Shown here: one piece after another, positions 26,484 to 35,904 of the stretch
How positions within the stretch are numbered: position 1 is the first letter of the stretch
Layout: every line of letters starts with the position of its first letter
Origin: Pantoea eucrina
GTDB lineage: Bacteria > Pseudomonadota > Gammaproteobacteria > Enterobacterales > Enterobacteriaceae
Direction: 5' to 3'
DNA length: 64,000 bases
Assembly (NCBI RefSeq): GCF_002095385.1
Contig: NZ_MIPP01000002.1
Span: 181,236 to 245,235 of the forward strand
Notes under the pieces: generated by a model
Seen by the model: only the letters and a program-made list of their open reading frames with translations
The model's database searches: none
What the model was told of the DNA's origin: nothing
Position numbers and translations under genes: made by a program

Positions 26484-27191
26484 ATGCGTAATCTTATATT
26501 GAGTGGATTCACCGTATTGTTGCTGTCAGGATGCGGCGCGAATAACAGTGCGTCACCGGTCAACGCTCCCGGTGCGCCCGTGGCGGGTAAAACCGCGCTG
26601 CTGGAGAGCGGCGCGGCCGCACTGCAGTCGCGCCCGCCGATTGATGCCATTAACACCTATCTGGATGGATTTCACTACTACTGTGGTGATAAACAGGGAC
26701 AGATGGAAGCGCATCACTATGTTACCATTCTCAACGATGATGTGATGCAGGCAGTGATCTTCGACGGCAATAAAAAAGATGCCAAGCTGATGGGCGTTGA
26801 ATATATCATCAGCGAGCGGCTGTTTAAGCAGCTTCCGGCGGGCGAGAAGAAGTACTGGCACAGCCACCGCTATGAAGTGAAATCAGGCTCTCTGATTGCG
26901 CCGGGCATCCCGGACGCCGCTGAACATGCGCTGATGGGCAAAATCGTCAATACCTACGGAAAAACCTGGCACACCTGGCATACTGACCGCGACAAAACCC
27001 TGCCGCTGGGCGAGCCAGCGCTGATGATGGGCTTTACCGCCGACGGAGAGATGAACCCGGCGCTGCTGCGCGATCGTGACCAGCGCTTTGCCGTCGACAC
27101 GCAGAAAATTCGTGCGGCGCGCGCCGATCTCGACGCGCATCCGGTGGCCGCAGGCGCTGATAACTGCCAGCGCGTACATCAGGCGCACTGA
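26484..27191 (+). CDS. OBAP-like (DUF1264) lipoprotein
   Basis: A 235-residue secreted lipoprotein: signal peptide with lipobox LLSGC (lipidated Cys near residue 17) from the ATG at 26484, which has AAAAGGA upstream. The mature domain reads HHYVTILNDDVMQAVIFD, LMGVEYIISERLF, YWHSHRYEVKSG and KTWHTWHTDR, matching plant oil-body-associated proteins and their bacterial DUF1264 homologues. The role of bacterial members is unknown; the conserved histidines hint at a metal or lipid-linked site. A terminator follows directly, so it is monocistronic. Confidence 0.82.
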   Translation: MRNLILSGFTVLLLSGCGANNSASPVNAPGAPVAGKTALLESGAAALQSRPPIDAINTYLDGFHYYCGDKQGQMEAHHYVTILNDDVMQAVIFDGNKKDAKLMGVEYIISERLFKQLPAGEKKYWHSHRYEVKSGSLIAPGIPDAAEHALMGKIVNTYGKTWHTWHTDRDKTLPLGEPALMMGFTADGEMNPALLRDRDQRFAVDTQKIRAARADLDAHPVAAGADNCQRVHQAH

Positions 27192-27205
27192 TCGCCACAA
27201 AATCT

Positions 27206-27235
27206 ATCCGCAGCGTTCGCCCTGCGGATTTTTTT
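27206..27235 (+). terminator. Terminator of the OBAP-like gene
   Basis: ATCCGCAG and CTGCGGAT form an eight-base-pair stem with an eight-base loop and are followed by seven T residues. Confidence 0.9.
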
Positions 27236-27304
27236 CGCCTGCCGCCCCCGAACCAGGTTAAAAAGAGAGATCGTTTTTCTCTGCCGTAAGGAACCAGACG
27301 TATT

Positions 27305-27937
27305 ATGACGCTCAAACGTTATTTCACCAGCGACCAGCTGACGCTTACCACCCGGGTATTACGCTGTGAACCGCAGGATGATGGCCGCTTTCGTCTCATA
27401 CTCAGTGAAACGCTGTTTCATCCGCAGGGTGGCGGACAGCCCTCCGATCGCGGAACCCTTGCCGGCGCGGCGATGCTGCAGGCGCTGCAGGAGGGCGACA
27501 ATGTCGCACACTATACCGATCGGCCGGTTGAACCAGGCGAGGTGGAGCTGGTGGTGGATGGCGAGCTGCGCGAGCTGCACTCGCGTTACCACTCCGCGGG
27601 TCATTTGATCGCTTATGCCGGAGAGTCATTTGGCTGGCGTGGATATAAAGCCAACCACCGGCCAGGGGAAGGTCGCATTGTTTTTACCGCGCTGGATCAG
27701 ACTCAGCCGGTTACGGCAGAGGCGCTGATGCAGCGGGCTGCAGCGCTGGTGGCGGGCAACTACCCCCGCGTGCTGGGTGAAGAGGCGGGAAAACGTATGG
27801 TGAGCTGGGGTGAACTGACCCCCTATGCCTGCGGCGGCACGCATGTGCTCAGTACCGGGGAGATCGGTGACATTGTGATTGGCAAAGTAAAAGAAAAGAA
27901 GGGTGAGCTCACGGTACAGTATAGCCTGAGCCACTAA
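27305..27937 (+). CDS. AlaX-type alanyl-tRNA editing protein
   Basis: A 210-residue free-standing editing domain related to the one in alanyl-tRNA synthetase. The zinc-binding HxxxH (HSAGH) and CGGTH motifs are both intact, together with ETLFHPQGGGQPSDRG. It hydrolyses mischarged Ser-tRNA(Ala) or Gly-tRNA(Ala) in trans. The nearest ribosome-binding site (AAGGA) is about 12 bases from the ATG, longer than usual, so expression may be low. Confidence 0.9.
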   Translation: MTLKRYFTSDQLTLTTRVLRCEPQDDGRFRLILSETLFHPQGGGQPSDRGTLAGAAMLQALQEGDNVAHYTDRPVEPGEVELVVDGELRELHSRYHSAGHLIAYAGESFGWRGYKANHRPGEGRIVFTALDQTQPVTAEALMQRAAALVAGNYPRVLGEEAGKRMVSWGELTPYACGGTHVLSTGEIGDIVIGKVKEKKGELTVQYSLSH

Positions 27938-27992
27938 GCGGCATCAGGGGGGACTCCGTTCCCGCCCTCATGCCTGCGGCGTTAGCCTTTTC

Positions 27993-29809
27993 TCAGCCGT
28001 GATCCGTCAGCGACTGCGCTGCGCAAATCAGCGCCAGATGGCTCAGCCCCTGCGGCATGTTACCGCGCCACTCATCGGTGCGAACATCGAACATCTCATT
28101 AAAGGTTTCAACGTTGCCACGCTGACAAAGTTTGTCGAGGATCTCTTCCATCGCCTGCTCTGCCTGTGGAATATCACCCAGCGCGGCCAGCGCTTCCACC
28201 AGCCAGAAAGAGCAGGCAATAAAGGTACTCTCCTCCTGTTCCACACCGGAGTAGCGATAAACCATTGCGCTGTTGTGTCCCAGATCCTGACGGATAGCGC
28301 GATAGGTCGCGCGCATGCGCTCAGGATTCACCTGGTTGCCGTAACGGTGCATCAGCGCCAGCGCCGCATCCAGTTTATCTTCGCTGTCCGGGTAGAAGAG
28401 ATAAGCCTGTCTGGCCTCGCTCCAGCAGTGCGCCTCCACCCACTCGCTGATGCGATCGCGTTCGCGCTGCCAGCGCTCAAGCTAGGTCGCTCAATATGTT
28501 TCGCCTCTGCCAGCGCCACGGCGCGATCCAGCGCCAGCCAGCAGGCCATCTTGGAATGCGTATAGTGATGCTGATCGGGCAGCTCCCAGATCCCGCAATC
28601 CTGCTGACGCCATGAATCAGCGCAATGATTCGCCAGCTCACCCAGCATGCGCGAGGTAGAGAGATCGAGAATGTGACCAGCCTGTATAAACAAATCGGCG
28701 GTGGCGAGCATGTCGCCATACATACTGAGCTGGAGCTGATCGCGCGCATTATTGCCGATGCGTACCGGCTGTGAATGGTGGTACCCCCGCAGCGGCGGAT
28801 AAGATTCAGCCGGGACTTCATCCCCTTCGAGCGTATAACAGGCGCGCAGCGCGGTGCCGTGACGAATAATCGTTTTCGACAGCCATGAGAAAGCAGCCTT
28901 ACAATCTTCCAGCGCGCCCAGAAACACAAACGATTTGATAATCAGGCAGGCGTCGCGTACCCACGCATAGCGATAGTCATAATTTTTTTCGCCGCCGATA
29001 CCTTCCGGCAGGGAAGTTGTGGCCGCCGCCGCCAGCGCGCCGGTAGGAGAGTACCAGAGGAATTTCAGCGACAGCGCTGAACGCCGCACGTGCTTTTCAT
29101 AGCGCCCCTGATAACTCAGGCTGCGCGTCCAGTCGCACCAGGCGGTGTGGCTGGTTTCAATACGGGTATCGATAGCGCTTAAATCCGGCACCGCCAGCGG
29201 TTCGCGCTCGGTGACCAGCAGAGCAACCAGCGCGTGACTGCCGGGCGAGGTTTTGAGCGTGGCAGCGATACGTTCATCGTCCCGCTGCGTAACATGCCAC
29301 GCGTCACTGGTGCGCAGCATCGCCATCAGATCGGCAATATGATAAACATCGCCCTGTTCAGTGCAGTCCCGCCACGGCGAGCAGGTCTCAGCCAGCGTAC
29401 CAAAGCGTAACGTCAGCGTCAGCTCAACGTGGCCCTCGATCCCTTCAACGCGCCGCGCCAGCTCACTCCACGGCAGACGACCGGCCAGCGTGCTGTTTAA
29501 TGATTCAGTCAGCAGGACTGAACCCTCTGCGGTGATAAAGGTGGTTTCCAGCACGTTACTGTCAGCGCGATAAGCGCGTTCGGTGCGGAAGGGGGCTGCG
29601 GGTACAATCTGGAAAAACCCGCCAATCTCCGGATCGAGCAGGCGGTCAAACAGCGGGGCGGAGTCGAGATTAGGTGCACACCACCAGTCAATAGCCCCAT
29701 CCGGTGCGATAAGCGCAACGGAACGGCCTTCCCCGATGGCAGCGTAATCTCCAAGGCGCGCAAACCCTTTCTCGCGCATCGGCGACTGCAAAATCTGGTT
29801 ATTCATCAT
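27993..29809 (-). pseudogene. GH15 glucoamylase/trehalase-type glucosidase, frameshifted
   Basis: The first frame (from ATG 29809 or 29806) codes for a GH15 protein: GDYAAIGEGRSVALIAPDGAIDWWC, NYDYRYAWVRDA and WELPDQHHYTHSKMACWLALDRA, up to ERPSL. Near 28478-28484 the frame is lost, and the continuation ERWQRERDRISEWVEAHC through to a normal C terminus at 27993 sits in another frame. One added base restores 605 residues, the usual family length. Everything else looks functional, so this is a recent lesion or an assembly error. Intact relatives hydrolyse alpha-glucans or trehalose, which fits the nearby trehalose genes. Confidence 0.82.
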
Positions 29810-29882
29810 GCTTCCCTGTCAGCTGAAACGACAGCGTGGCTGCCACAGGGGCAGCCACGCTGATATCGGGCAGAATGTGCTA

Positions 29883-30776
29883 TTACAGCGTGCCGGTACC
29901 GCCGTCTGAGCACCATACCTGGCCGGAAGTAAAGCCGTTCAGGTTTTCAGCAAAGGTGACATAGAGCGGCGCGATTTCCACCGGCTGGCCCGGACGGCCC
30001 ATCGGTGCACCGGAACCAAACTGCTGCAGTTTCTCTTCCGGCTGACCACCGCACGCCTGAAGTGGCGTCCAGTATGGGCCCGGTGCCACAGCGTTAACGC
30101 GGATCTTCTGTTCCGCCAGCTGTTTAGCCAGCGCTTTAGTAAAGGCGGCAATTGAGGCTTTGGTCTGCGCATAATCCAGCAGAATAGCGCTTGGCTCATA
30201 AGCCTGAACGGAAGAGGTATTTATAATAGAGGCGCCCTCTGGCAGATATTCCAGCGCGGCTTTAGTGATCCAGAACATCGCATAGACGTTGGTCTTAAAC
30301 GTTGCGTCAAAATCTTCCGTCGAGAGCGTGCGAATAGATTCATTAAACTGCTGACGTCCGGCATTATTAACCAGAATATCCAGGCCATCGAGTTTTTCAG
30401 CGGCTTCTTTAACCAGCTGCTGGCAAAACGATTCGGAACGGATATCACCCGGAATAGCGACGGCTTTACGTCCTTCAGCTTCAATCAGCTTAACCACTTC
30501 CTGCGCATCTGACTCTTCAGCAGGCAGATAGTTGATGGCAACGTCTGCGCCTTCACGAGCGTAAGCGATAGCCACGGCGCGGCCAATACCTGAATCGCCG
30601 CCGGTGATTAGCGCTTTACGTCCGGTCAGGCGGCCTGAACCGCGATAGCTTGTTTCACCGTGATCGGGACGCGGATCCATTTTACTGGCTAAGCCGGGGA
30701 AATCCTGCGACGGCGTGTTAAACGGCGGCTGCGGATATTCATTAGCGATTAGCGTTTTGTTAGTGAACGAATTCAT
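29883..30776 (-). CDS. Short-chain dehydrogenase, YghA-like
   Basis: A 297-residue classical SDR with an N-terminal extension (FPGLASKMDPRPDHGETSY) typical of the YghA/general stress protein 39 group. It has TGGDSGIGRA for cofactor binding, the NNAG motif, and catalytic Ser, Tyr and Lys in SSVQAY and YAQTK. Probably an NADPH-dependent aldehyde or ketone reductase. The ATG at 30776 has GGAG six bases upstream; a frame start at 30839 is unsupported. Same strand as the GH15 gene, about 70 bases upstream of it. Confidence 0.9.
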   Translation of the reverse strand: MNSFTNKTLIANEYPQPPFNTPSQDFPGLASKMDPRPDHGETSYRGSGRLTGRKALITGGDSGIGRAVAIAYAREGADVAINYLPAEESDAQEVVKLIEAEGRKAVAIPGDIRSESFCQQLVKEAAEKLDGLDILVNNAGRQQFNESIRTLSTEDFDATFKTNVYAMFWITKAALEYLPEGASIINTSSVQAYEPSAILLDYAQTKASIAAFTKALAKQLAEQKIRVNAVAPGPYWTPLQACGGQPEEKLQQFGSGAPMGRPGQPVEIAPLYVTFAENLNGFTSGQVWCSDGGTGTL

Positions 30777-31052
30777 AACGGGCTCCTTGTACAGTGAACG
30801 TGTAGAAAATAAGCCTGGCAGAGATGCGATATTTGTCACGTAAAAAAATTACGAATGAATTTTATTTGTGCAATATCCATGCAGTGGGGGAAGTTATTTT
30901 TCCTTACAATTTCACTAACGTAATGATTATTTATCCCCTCTTAGTCCACATTTATAAAATAAGCGAGTCGGCAATATTGCAGAGCAGAAAATTAGCTCTA
31001 AGCTCATTGAATAACTTTAATAAATTCCCGGCGTTTTACCGGGATAAACATA
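30777..31052. promoter_or_regulatory. Divergent SDR / formate dehydrogenase control region
   Basis: 276 AT-rich bases without a gene. A CCCGG/CCGGG hairpin (31027-31043) lies directly before the formate dehydrogenase start and may overlap its ribosome-binding site. No clear FNR site was found. Confidence 0.4.
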
Positions 31053-34052
31053 ATGAGCACTGTCGTCAACGAGGCGAAAATGAGCGAAGCACTCTGTACC
31101 ATTATTTATAACGGGGAACGGCTGAGTGGCGCAGCGGATCAACCGCTGATCGATTTTCTGCAGCAGCAGGGAAAAAAACTGCCGCACGTCTGCTACCACC
31201 CGGCGTTGCCGCCGCTGCAAAGCTGCGATGTCTGCTGGGTCAGGGCTGACGGAGAGCAGGTGCGTGGCTGTACCCTGCGGACGTATGAAGGCTTGCAGGT
31301 GGTCAGTGAAGGCGCCGACCTGGCTGCTGCACAGCAGGAAGGTATGGACCGTATTCTGAATCGCCATGAACTTTACTGCACGGTGTGTGAGCACAATACC
31401 GGCGACTGTACGCTGCATAATGCGGTAGCCGATATGCACATGCCGATTCAGTTCTATCCCTATGAACGTAAACCCTACACGAAAGATCACAGCAATCCGT
31501 TTTATACCTACGATCCCGACCAGTGCATTCTCTGCGGACGCTGCGTTGAGGCGTGTCAGAACATAGAAGTCAATGAGACACTCTCAATTGACTACAGCGC
31601 AGAACATCCGCGCGTATTGTGGGATGGCGGGACGGAGATTGCCGGATCGAGCTGCGTCAGCTGCGGTCACTGCGTCACGGTTTGCCCGTGTAACGCGCTT
31701 TTAGAAAAAACCATGCAGCCCGATGCCGGTCCGTTTACCCGCATGGATGAGGATTTAAAGCGGCCGTTTATTGATGCCATTAAAAAAATGGAGAAGAGTA
31801 TCGGCATGGAGCCGATAACCGGCATCTCACTGATTGATGATGCTTTGCGCAAAACAGAAATTAAAAAAACCAAAACAGTCTGCACCTACTGCGGCGTTGG
31901 CTGCAGCTTTGAGGTCTGGACGCGCGATCGCCATATCCTGAAGGTGCAGCCGGTCGCTGAGGCGCCGGTAAACGGCATCTCCACCTGCGTAAAAGGCAAG
32001 TTTGGTTGGGATTTTGTTAACAGCCCGAATCGCCTGACCACGCCGCTTATCCGGGAAAACGGAGCATTCCGGCCTGCCAGCTGGGAAGAGGCGCTGAACC
32101 GGGTGGCGGAAGGGCTGCGTGCCGTAGCGCATCAGCACGGCGGCGCAGCAATTGGATTTATTGGCTCCAGTAAAGCCAGTAATGAAGAGGCCTATCTGAC
32201 GCAAAAGATCGCGCGCCTGATTTTTGGTACCAACAATGTCGATAACTCTTCACGCTATTGTCAGAACCCGGCTACCCAGGGGCTGTTCCGCACCGTGGGT
32301 TATGGCGGCGATGCCGGCACGCTGCGCGATCTGCAGCAGACCGATCTGATTATCACCGTGGGCAGTAATCTTGCAGAAAACCATCCGGTATTCGCCTCGC
32401 ACATCAAACAGAGCCATAAACATCACGGGCAGAAACTGCTGGTCGTGGATCCGCGTAAGCATGAAATGGCGGAGCGCGCCGACTGCTATCTGCGTATCCG
32501 GCCCGGTACCGATATGGTCTGGGCCTCTGCGATGGCAAAATATATGTTCGATCATCACTATGCAGATGACGCGTTTCTGGCTGAACGCGTTAATGATGTT
32601 GACGCCTACCGCGCCTCGCTCGCGCCGTTTACGCTTGAGATGGCGAGTGAAGTAACCGGTCTGAGCGTGGAGGCGCTCACCGAGGCAGCGGAGATGATCG
32701 GCCAGGCAAACAGCGCCTGTATTCTCTGGGCGATGGGTATCACGCAGCACAGCCACGGTGCCGATGCCAGCACGGCACTCTCTAACCTGCTGCTGGTGAC
32801 CGGCAACTATGGTCGCCCCGGCACCGGTGGCTATCCGATGCGCGGCCATAACAACGTGCAGGGGGCCAGCGACTTTGGCTGCCTGAGCAATGTTTACCCC
32901 GGCTATGAAAGCGTAACGGATGATGCGGTTCGCGAGAAGTGGGCGCGTGCCTGGCAGGTTGCGCCGGAAGCGCTCTCTGATGAAGAGGGGCTGGATAACT
33001 TCCTGATGATTGAGCACGCCCACGATAAGCAGCTGCGCGCAATGTACATCATCGGCGAAGATACCGCCTTTTCAGACGCTAACTCCACCAAAGTGGATGA
33101 AGCGTTCAGCCAGCTCGATTTTATGGTGGTGCAGGACATTTTCATGAGCAAAACCGCGCGCTACGCCGACGTGGTGCTGCCCGGCTGTCCGAGCCTGGAA
33201 AAAGAGGGCACATTCGTCAATACCGAGCGCCGTATACAGCACTTCTCCCCGGCGTTTGCTCCACTGGGTGAGAGCCGGCCTGACTGGCAGATTCTGACCG
33301 ATCTCGCCGCGCGTCTCGGGCATCACTGGCGCTATCCAAACCCCGGCGCCATCATGGCGGAGGCGGCGGGCATTGCGGATCTGTTTGCCGGTGTGAGCTA
33401 TGAACAGCTGGTAGGCTGGCAGTCACAGCTCTGGCCGGTGAAAGCAGATGGCAGCAGTACGCCGCTGCTCTATACCGACGCATTTGCGTTTCCGGATGGT
33501 AAAGCGCGTCTCTATGCGCTTGAGTGGCAGCCGCCAGAAGAGCAGCCGGACGCAGAGTACGATCTGCTGCTGAATAATGGCCGCATGCTGGAGCATTTCC
33601 AGTCCACAAACCAGACCGGGCAGGGCGGACGCATCATGTCGCTGTCACCCAACTGGTTTGTGGAGATCTCGCCGCAGCTGGCGGAAGCGCGTCAGCTGCA
33701 GGAGGGTGACTGGGTTGAAATCCGCTCGCGGCGCGGCGCGCTGGAGGTGCCGGTGGTGGTGACCGATCGTGCCGCAGGGAACGTGCTGTTTATCCCGATT
33801 CACTATGGCAAACCCGGCGTCAATGGTCTGACCGGTAACCACCACGACCCGGATGTGAACACGCCGGCTTACAAAGAGATTGCCGTCAGCCTGCGTAAAC
33901 TGGCGCGTCAGCCTCAGCCGCATCCGCTGCCGTTGCATAACTTCCGTCACGGTCAGCGCACGCCGCTGGATCACCTGCCGGTTGAGGTGAAATGGCAGCA
34001 GCCGGAGTACCGTTTGCCCCCTGAACATGTTTCGCACCCGGAGAAAAGCTAA
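31053..34052 (+). CDS. Formate dehydrogenase catalytic subunit, NuoG-like, cysteine type
   Basis: A 999-residue molybdopterin oxidoreductase. Iron-sulfur ligands appear in order: a 2Fe-2S domain (CYHPALPPLQSCDVC), a His/Cys site (HELYCTVCEHNTGDC), two ferredoxin 4Fe-4S motifs (CILCGRCVEAC, CVSCGHCVTVCPC) and the 4Fe-4S site of the catalytic domain (CTYCGVGC). Cys403 in SRYCQNPAT occupies the metal-ligand place, so no selenocysteine is used. The sequence closely follows Bacillus subtilis YjgC. It oxidises formate in the cytoplasm. A second ATG at 31080 has a slightly better ribosome-binding site. The stop overlaps the next gene by one base. Confidence 0.92.
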   Translation: MSTVVNEAKMSEALCTIIYNGERLSGAADQPLIDFLQQQGKKLPHVCYHPALPPLQSCDVCWVRADGEQVRGCTLRTYEGLQVVSEGADLAAAQQEGMDRILNRHELYCTVCEHNTGDCTLHNAVADMHMPIQFYPYERKPYTKDHSNPFYTYDPDQCILCGRCVEACQNIEVNETLSIDYSAEHPRVLWDGGTEIAGSSCVSCGHCVTVCPCNALLEKTMQPDAGPFTRMDEDLKRPFIDAIKKMEKSIGMEPITGISLIDDALRKTEIKKTKTVCTYCGVGCSFEVWTRDRHILKVQPVAEAPVNGISTCVKGKFGWDFVNSPNRLTTPLIRENGAFRPASWEEALNRVAEGLRAVAHQHGGAAIGFIGSSKASNEEAYLTQKIARLIFGTNNVDNSSRYCQNPATQGLFRTVGYGGDAGTLRDLQQTDLIITVGSNLAENHPVFASHIKQSHKHHGQKLLVVDPRKHEMAERADCYLRIRPGTDMVWASAMAKYMFDHHYADDAFLAERVNDVDAYRASLAPFTLEMASEVTGLSVEALTEAAEMIGQANSACILWAMGITQHSHGADASTALSNLLLVTGNYGRPGTGGYPMRGHNNVQGASDFGCLSNVYPGYESVTDDAVREKWARAWQVAPEALSDEEGLDNFLMIEHAHDKQLRAMYIIGEDTAFSDANSTKVDEAFSQLDFMVVQDIFMSKTARYADVVLPGCPSLEKEGTFVNTERRIQHFSPAFAPLGESRPDWQILTDLAARLGHHWRYPNPGAIMAEAAGIADLFAGVSYEQLVGWQSQLWPVKADGSSTPLLYTDAFAFPDGKARLYALEWQPPEEQPDAEYDLLLNNGRMLEHFQSTNQTGQGGRIMSLSPNWFVEISPQLAEARQLQEGDWVEIRSRRGALEVPVVVTDRAAGNVLFIPIHYGKPGVNGLTGNHHDPDVNTPAYKEIAVSLRKLARQPQPHPLPLHNFRHGQRTPLDHLPVEVKWQQPEYRLPPEHVSHPEKS

Positions 34053-34537
34053 TGGCCGAACCGCTGGACTACCAGCCTGAACCTGCGCGCACTGAACCTA
34101 CCGCGCAGGAGTCACTCAATACGCTGCTGGAGAATCTGCATCAGCACGGCTTTCTGCGTCTCGCCAATGACGTGGTTAAAGCGAACAACGACATTGGTAA
34201 AATTCTTGCCGGCGGGCTGAATCGCCCCGGTACTCAGAACGCCATCCAGAACATTTCGCTGCTGTTTATGATGCTGAGCACTATTCCGCCCGAGCGGTTT
34301 AATCATGTACTGCTGGCGCTGCGCGATGCGCTGGTCGCGATGAAGCCAGCGAGCGAGTCTGTTCAGCAGGAGAAAGCTGCGCCCGGCATCAGAGGGGTAA
34401 TGAAACTGCTTAATGATGAAGACCTGTGGCAGGGTGTGCGTCCGCTGCTGTCGGCGCTGGAAGTTTTTTCGCGCGAGATGCAGAAAGAGGAGGAGACCCC
34501 GATTACCCGCTACAGCGGTAAGCCGACCCGTGAATAG
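34052..34537 (+). CDS. DUF1641 protein, formate dehydrogenase partner (YjgD-like)
   Basis: A 161-residue soluble protein with helix-rich segments LNTLLENLHQHGFLRLANDVV, ISLLFMMLSTIPPERF and GVMKLLNDEDLWQGVRPLL, which identify DUF1641. Homologues sit beside YjgC-type formate dehydrogenases in Bacillus and other bacteria, and are thought to be an accessory subunit or an adaptor to the electron acceptor. Its start overlaps the dehydrogenase stop and its stop overlaps the oxidase start, so the three are translationally coupled. Confidence 0.88.
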   Translation: MAEPLDYQPEPARTEPTAQESLNTLLENLHQHGFLRLANDVVKANNDIGKILAGGLNRPGTQNAIQNISLLFMMLSTIPPERFNHVLLALRDALVAMKPASESVQQEKAAPGIRGVMKLLNDEDLWQGVRPLLSALEVFSREMQKEEETPITRYSGKPTRE

Positions 34538-35897
34538 TCAGGAGTGGGTGCTGCTGATTGCCCGTGGTCAGTTTGCGCTGACCATGGGCATGCACATTAC
34601 GCTGGCAGCGCTGACGCTGGGCCTGGCGCCTTTCCTGGTCTGGTTTGAAGCGCGCTGGCTATGGGGGAAGCGCCCTGAAGCGCGGCAGGCGCTGCAGTTC
34701 TGGATCAAAATTTTTGCCCTGACGGTGGCTATCGGCACCGTCTCTGGCGTCGTTATGGAATTTCAGTTCGGCACGCACTGGTCCGGGCTGGCGTCACGCG
34801 CGGGCGGGGTGATAGGCCCGCTGATGCTGTACGAAGTGCTTATCGCCTTTTTTCTGGAGTCCGCGCTGACCGGCGTGATGCTGTTTGGTTTTGATCGGGT
34901 TAAGCCTGGCGTCCATTTCACCGTGACCTGTTTTGTGGCGCTGGGCGCCGTGCTGAGCGCGTTCTGGATCCTTGCGGCTAACTCCTGGATGCAGACGCCG
35001 GTTGATTTTCATCTGACCGATGATGGCCGTCTGCTGCCCGACAGCGCGTGGACGCTGCTTGCTGCTCCCTCCTTTGGCTGGCGTCTGGCTCATATGCTGC
35101 TCGCCTCGGCAATAAGCGTCAGCTTCCTGCTGGGCGGCGTAGCCGCGTGGCGCTTGTGCCGTCAGCCGGATGAAGCGGCCAGTCGTCTGATGCTGCGCAG
35201 CGCGCTGACGGTAACGCTACTGGCGGTACCGGCGCAGATTGTAGTGGGCGATCTGCATGGTGAAAATACGCGCACCTGGCAACCGGCTAAGCTGGCTGCC
35301 ATCGAGGGGAGCTGGCACGCTCCGCCGCCGGGTCAGGGAGAGCCGCTGCGGCTGTTTGCCATTCCGGATCAGCAGGCGCAGCGCAACCACGCTGAACTGG
35401 CGATCCCGGCGATCGGCTCCCTCTACCTGCGTCACAACCTCAGCGGGCATATTAAAAGTCTGAGCGAGTTTCCGGCAGAGGCGTTGCCGCCCGTGTTACC
35501 GGTGTTTTTTGCGTTTCGCCTGATGGTGGGATGCGGCGTACTGATGCTGGTGGTTAGCCTGGCGGCCAACCTGCAGCGCTGGCGCGGTCGTTTATACCAT
35601 TCACCGCGCCTGTTGCGTCTGCTGACGCTGATGTCGCCTGCCGGGTTTTTGGCGCTGCTGGCTGGCTGGGTGGTCACGGAAATGGGACGTCAGCCCTGGA
35701 CGGTTTATGGCGTGTTACGTACTGCTGACAGCCTTTCGCCGCTGTCGCTCAGCAGTACATTGGTCATTTTTATCGCTATCGTGCTGGTCTATACGCTGGG
35801 TTTTGCGGCTGGCCTGCTCTATTTAGTGCGTCAAATCAACGCACCGCTGCCTGACGATGCCGACGTGGCAGCCGAGCACGTTGAAACACCGGCCTGA
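34530..35897 (+). CDS. Cyanide-insensitive-type bd quinol oxidase subunit I
   Basis: A 455-residue membrane protein of the CydA/CioA family with about nine helices. Haem ligands are recognisable: His22 (TMGMHITL), a histidine in LAHMLLASAI and the methionine in VTEMGRQPWTVYG; the proton-path glutamates occur in YEVLIAFFLES. The quinol loop is short, as in cyanide-insensitive oxidases. It oxidises quinol and reduces O2 to water. The GTG at 34530, eight bases inside the previous gene, is preferred because it gives the family N terminus (NSQEWVLLIARGQFALT). Confidence 0.9.
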   Translation: MNSQEWVLLIARGQFALTMGMHITLAALTLGLAPFLVWFEARWLWGKRPEARQALQFWIKIFALTVAIGTVSGVVMEFQFGTHWSGLASRAGGVIGPLMLYEVLIAFFLESALTGVMLFGFDRVKPGVHFTVTCFVALGAVLSAFWILAANSWMQTPVDFHLTDDGRLLPDSAWTLLAAPSFGWRLAHMLLASAISVSFLLGGVAAWRLCRQPDEAASRLMLRSALTVTLLAVPAQIVVGDLHGENTRTWQPAKLAAIEGSWHAPPPGQGEPLRLFAIPDQQAQRNHAELAIPAIGSLYLRHNLSGHIKSLSEFPAEALPPVLPVFFAFRLMVGCGVLMLVVSLAANLQRWRGRLYHSPRLLRLLTLMSPAGFLALLAGWVVTEMGRQPWTVYGVLRTADSLSPLSLSSTLVIFIAIVLVYTLGFAAGLLYLVRQINAPLPDDADVAAEHVETPA

Positions 35898-35904
35898 GGA
35901 GCTG

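Noticed and set aside
32250..33023. 257-codon frame on the minus strand inside the formate dehydrogenase gene
   Set aside because: Antisense shadow of a strongly conserved gene in GC-rich DNA.
31053..34052. Selenocysteine-type formate dehydrogenase
   Set aside because: No in-frame TGA; the metal-ligand position is a TGT cysteine codon in SRYCQNPAT.
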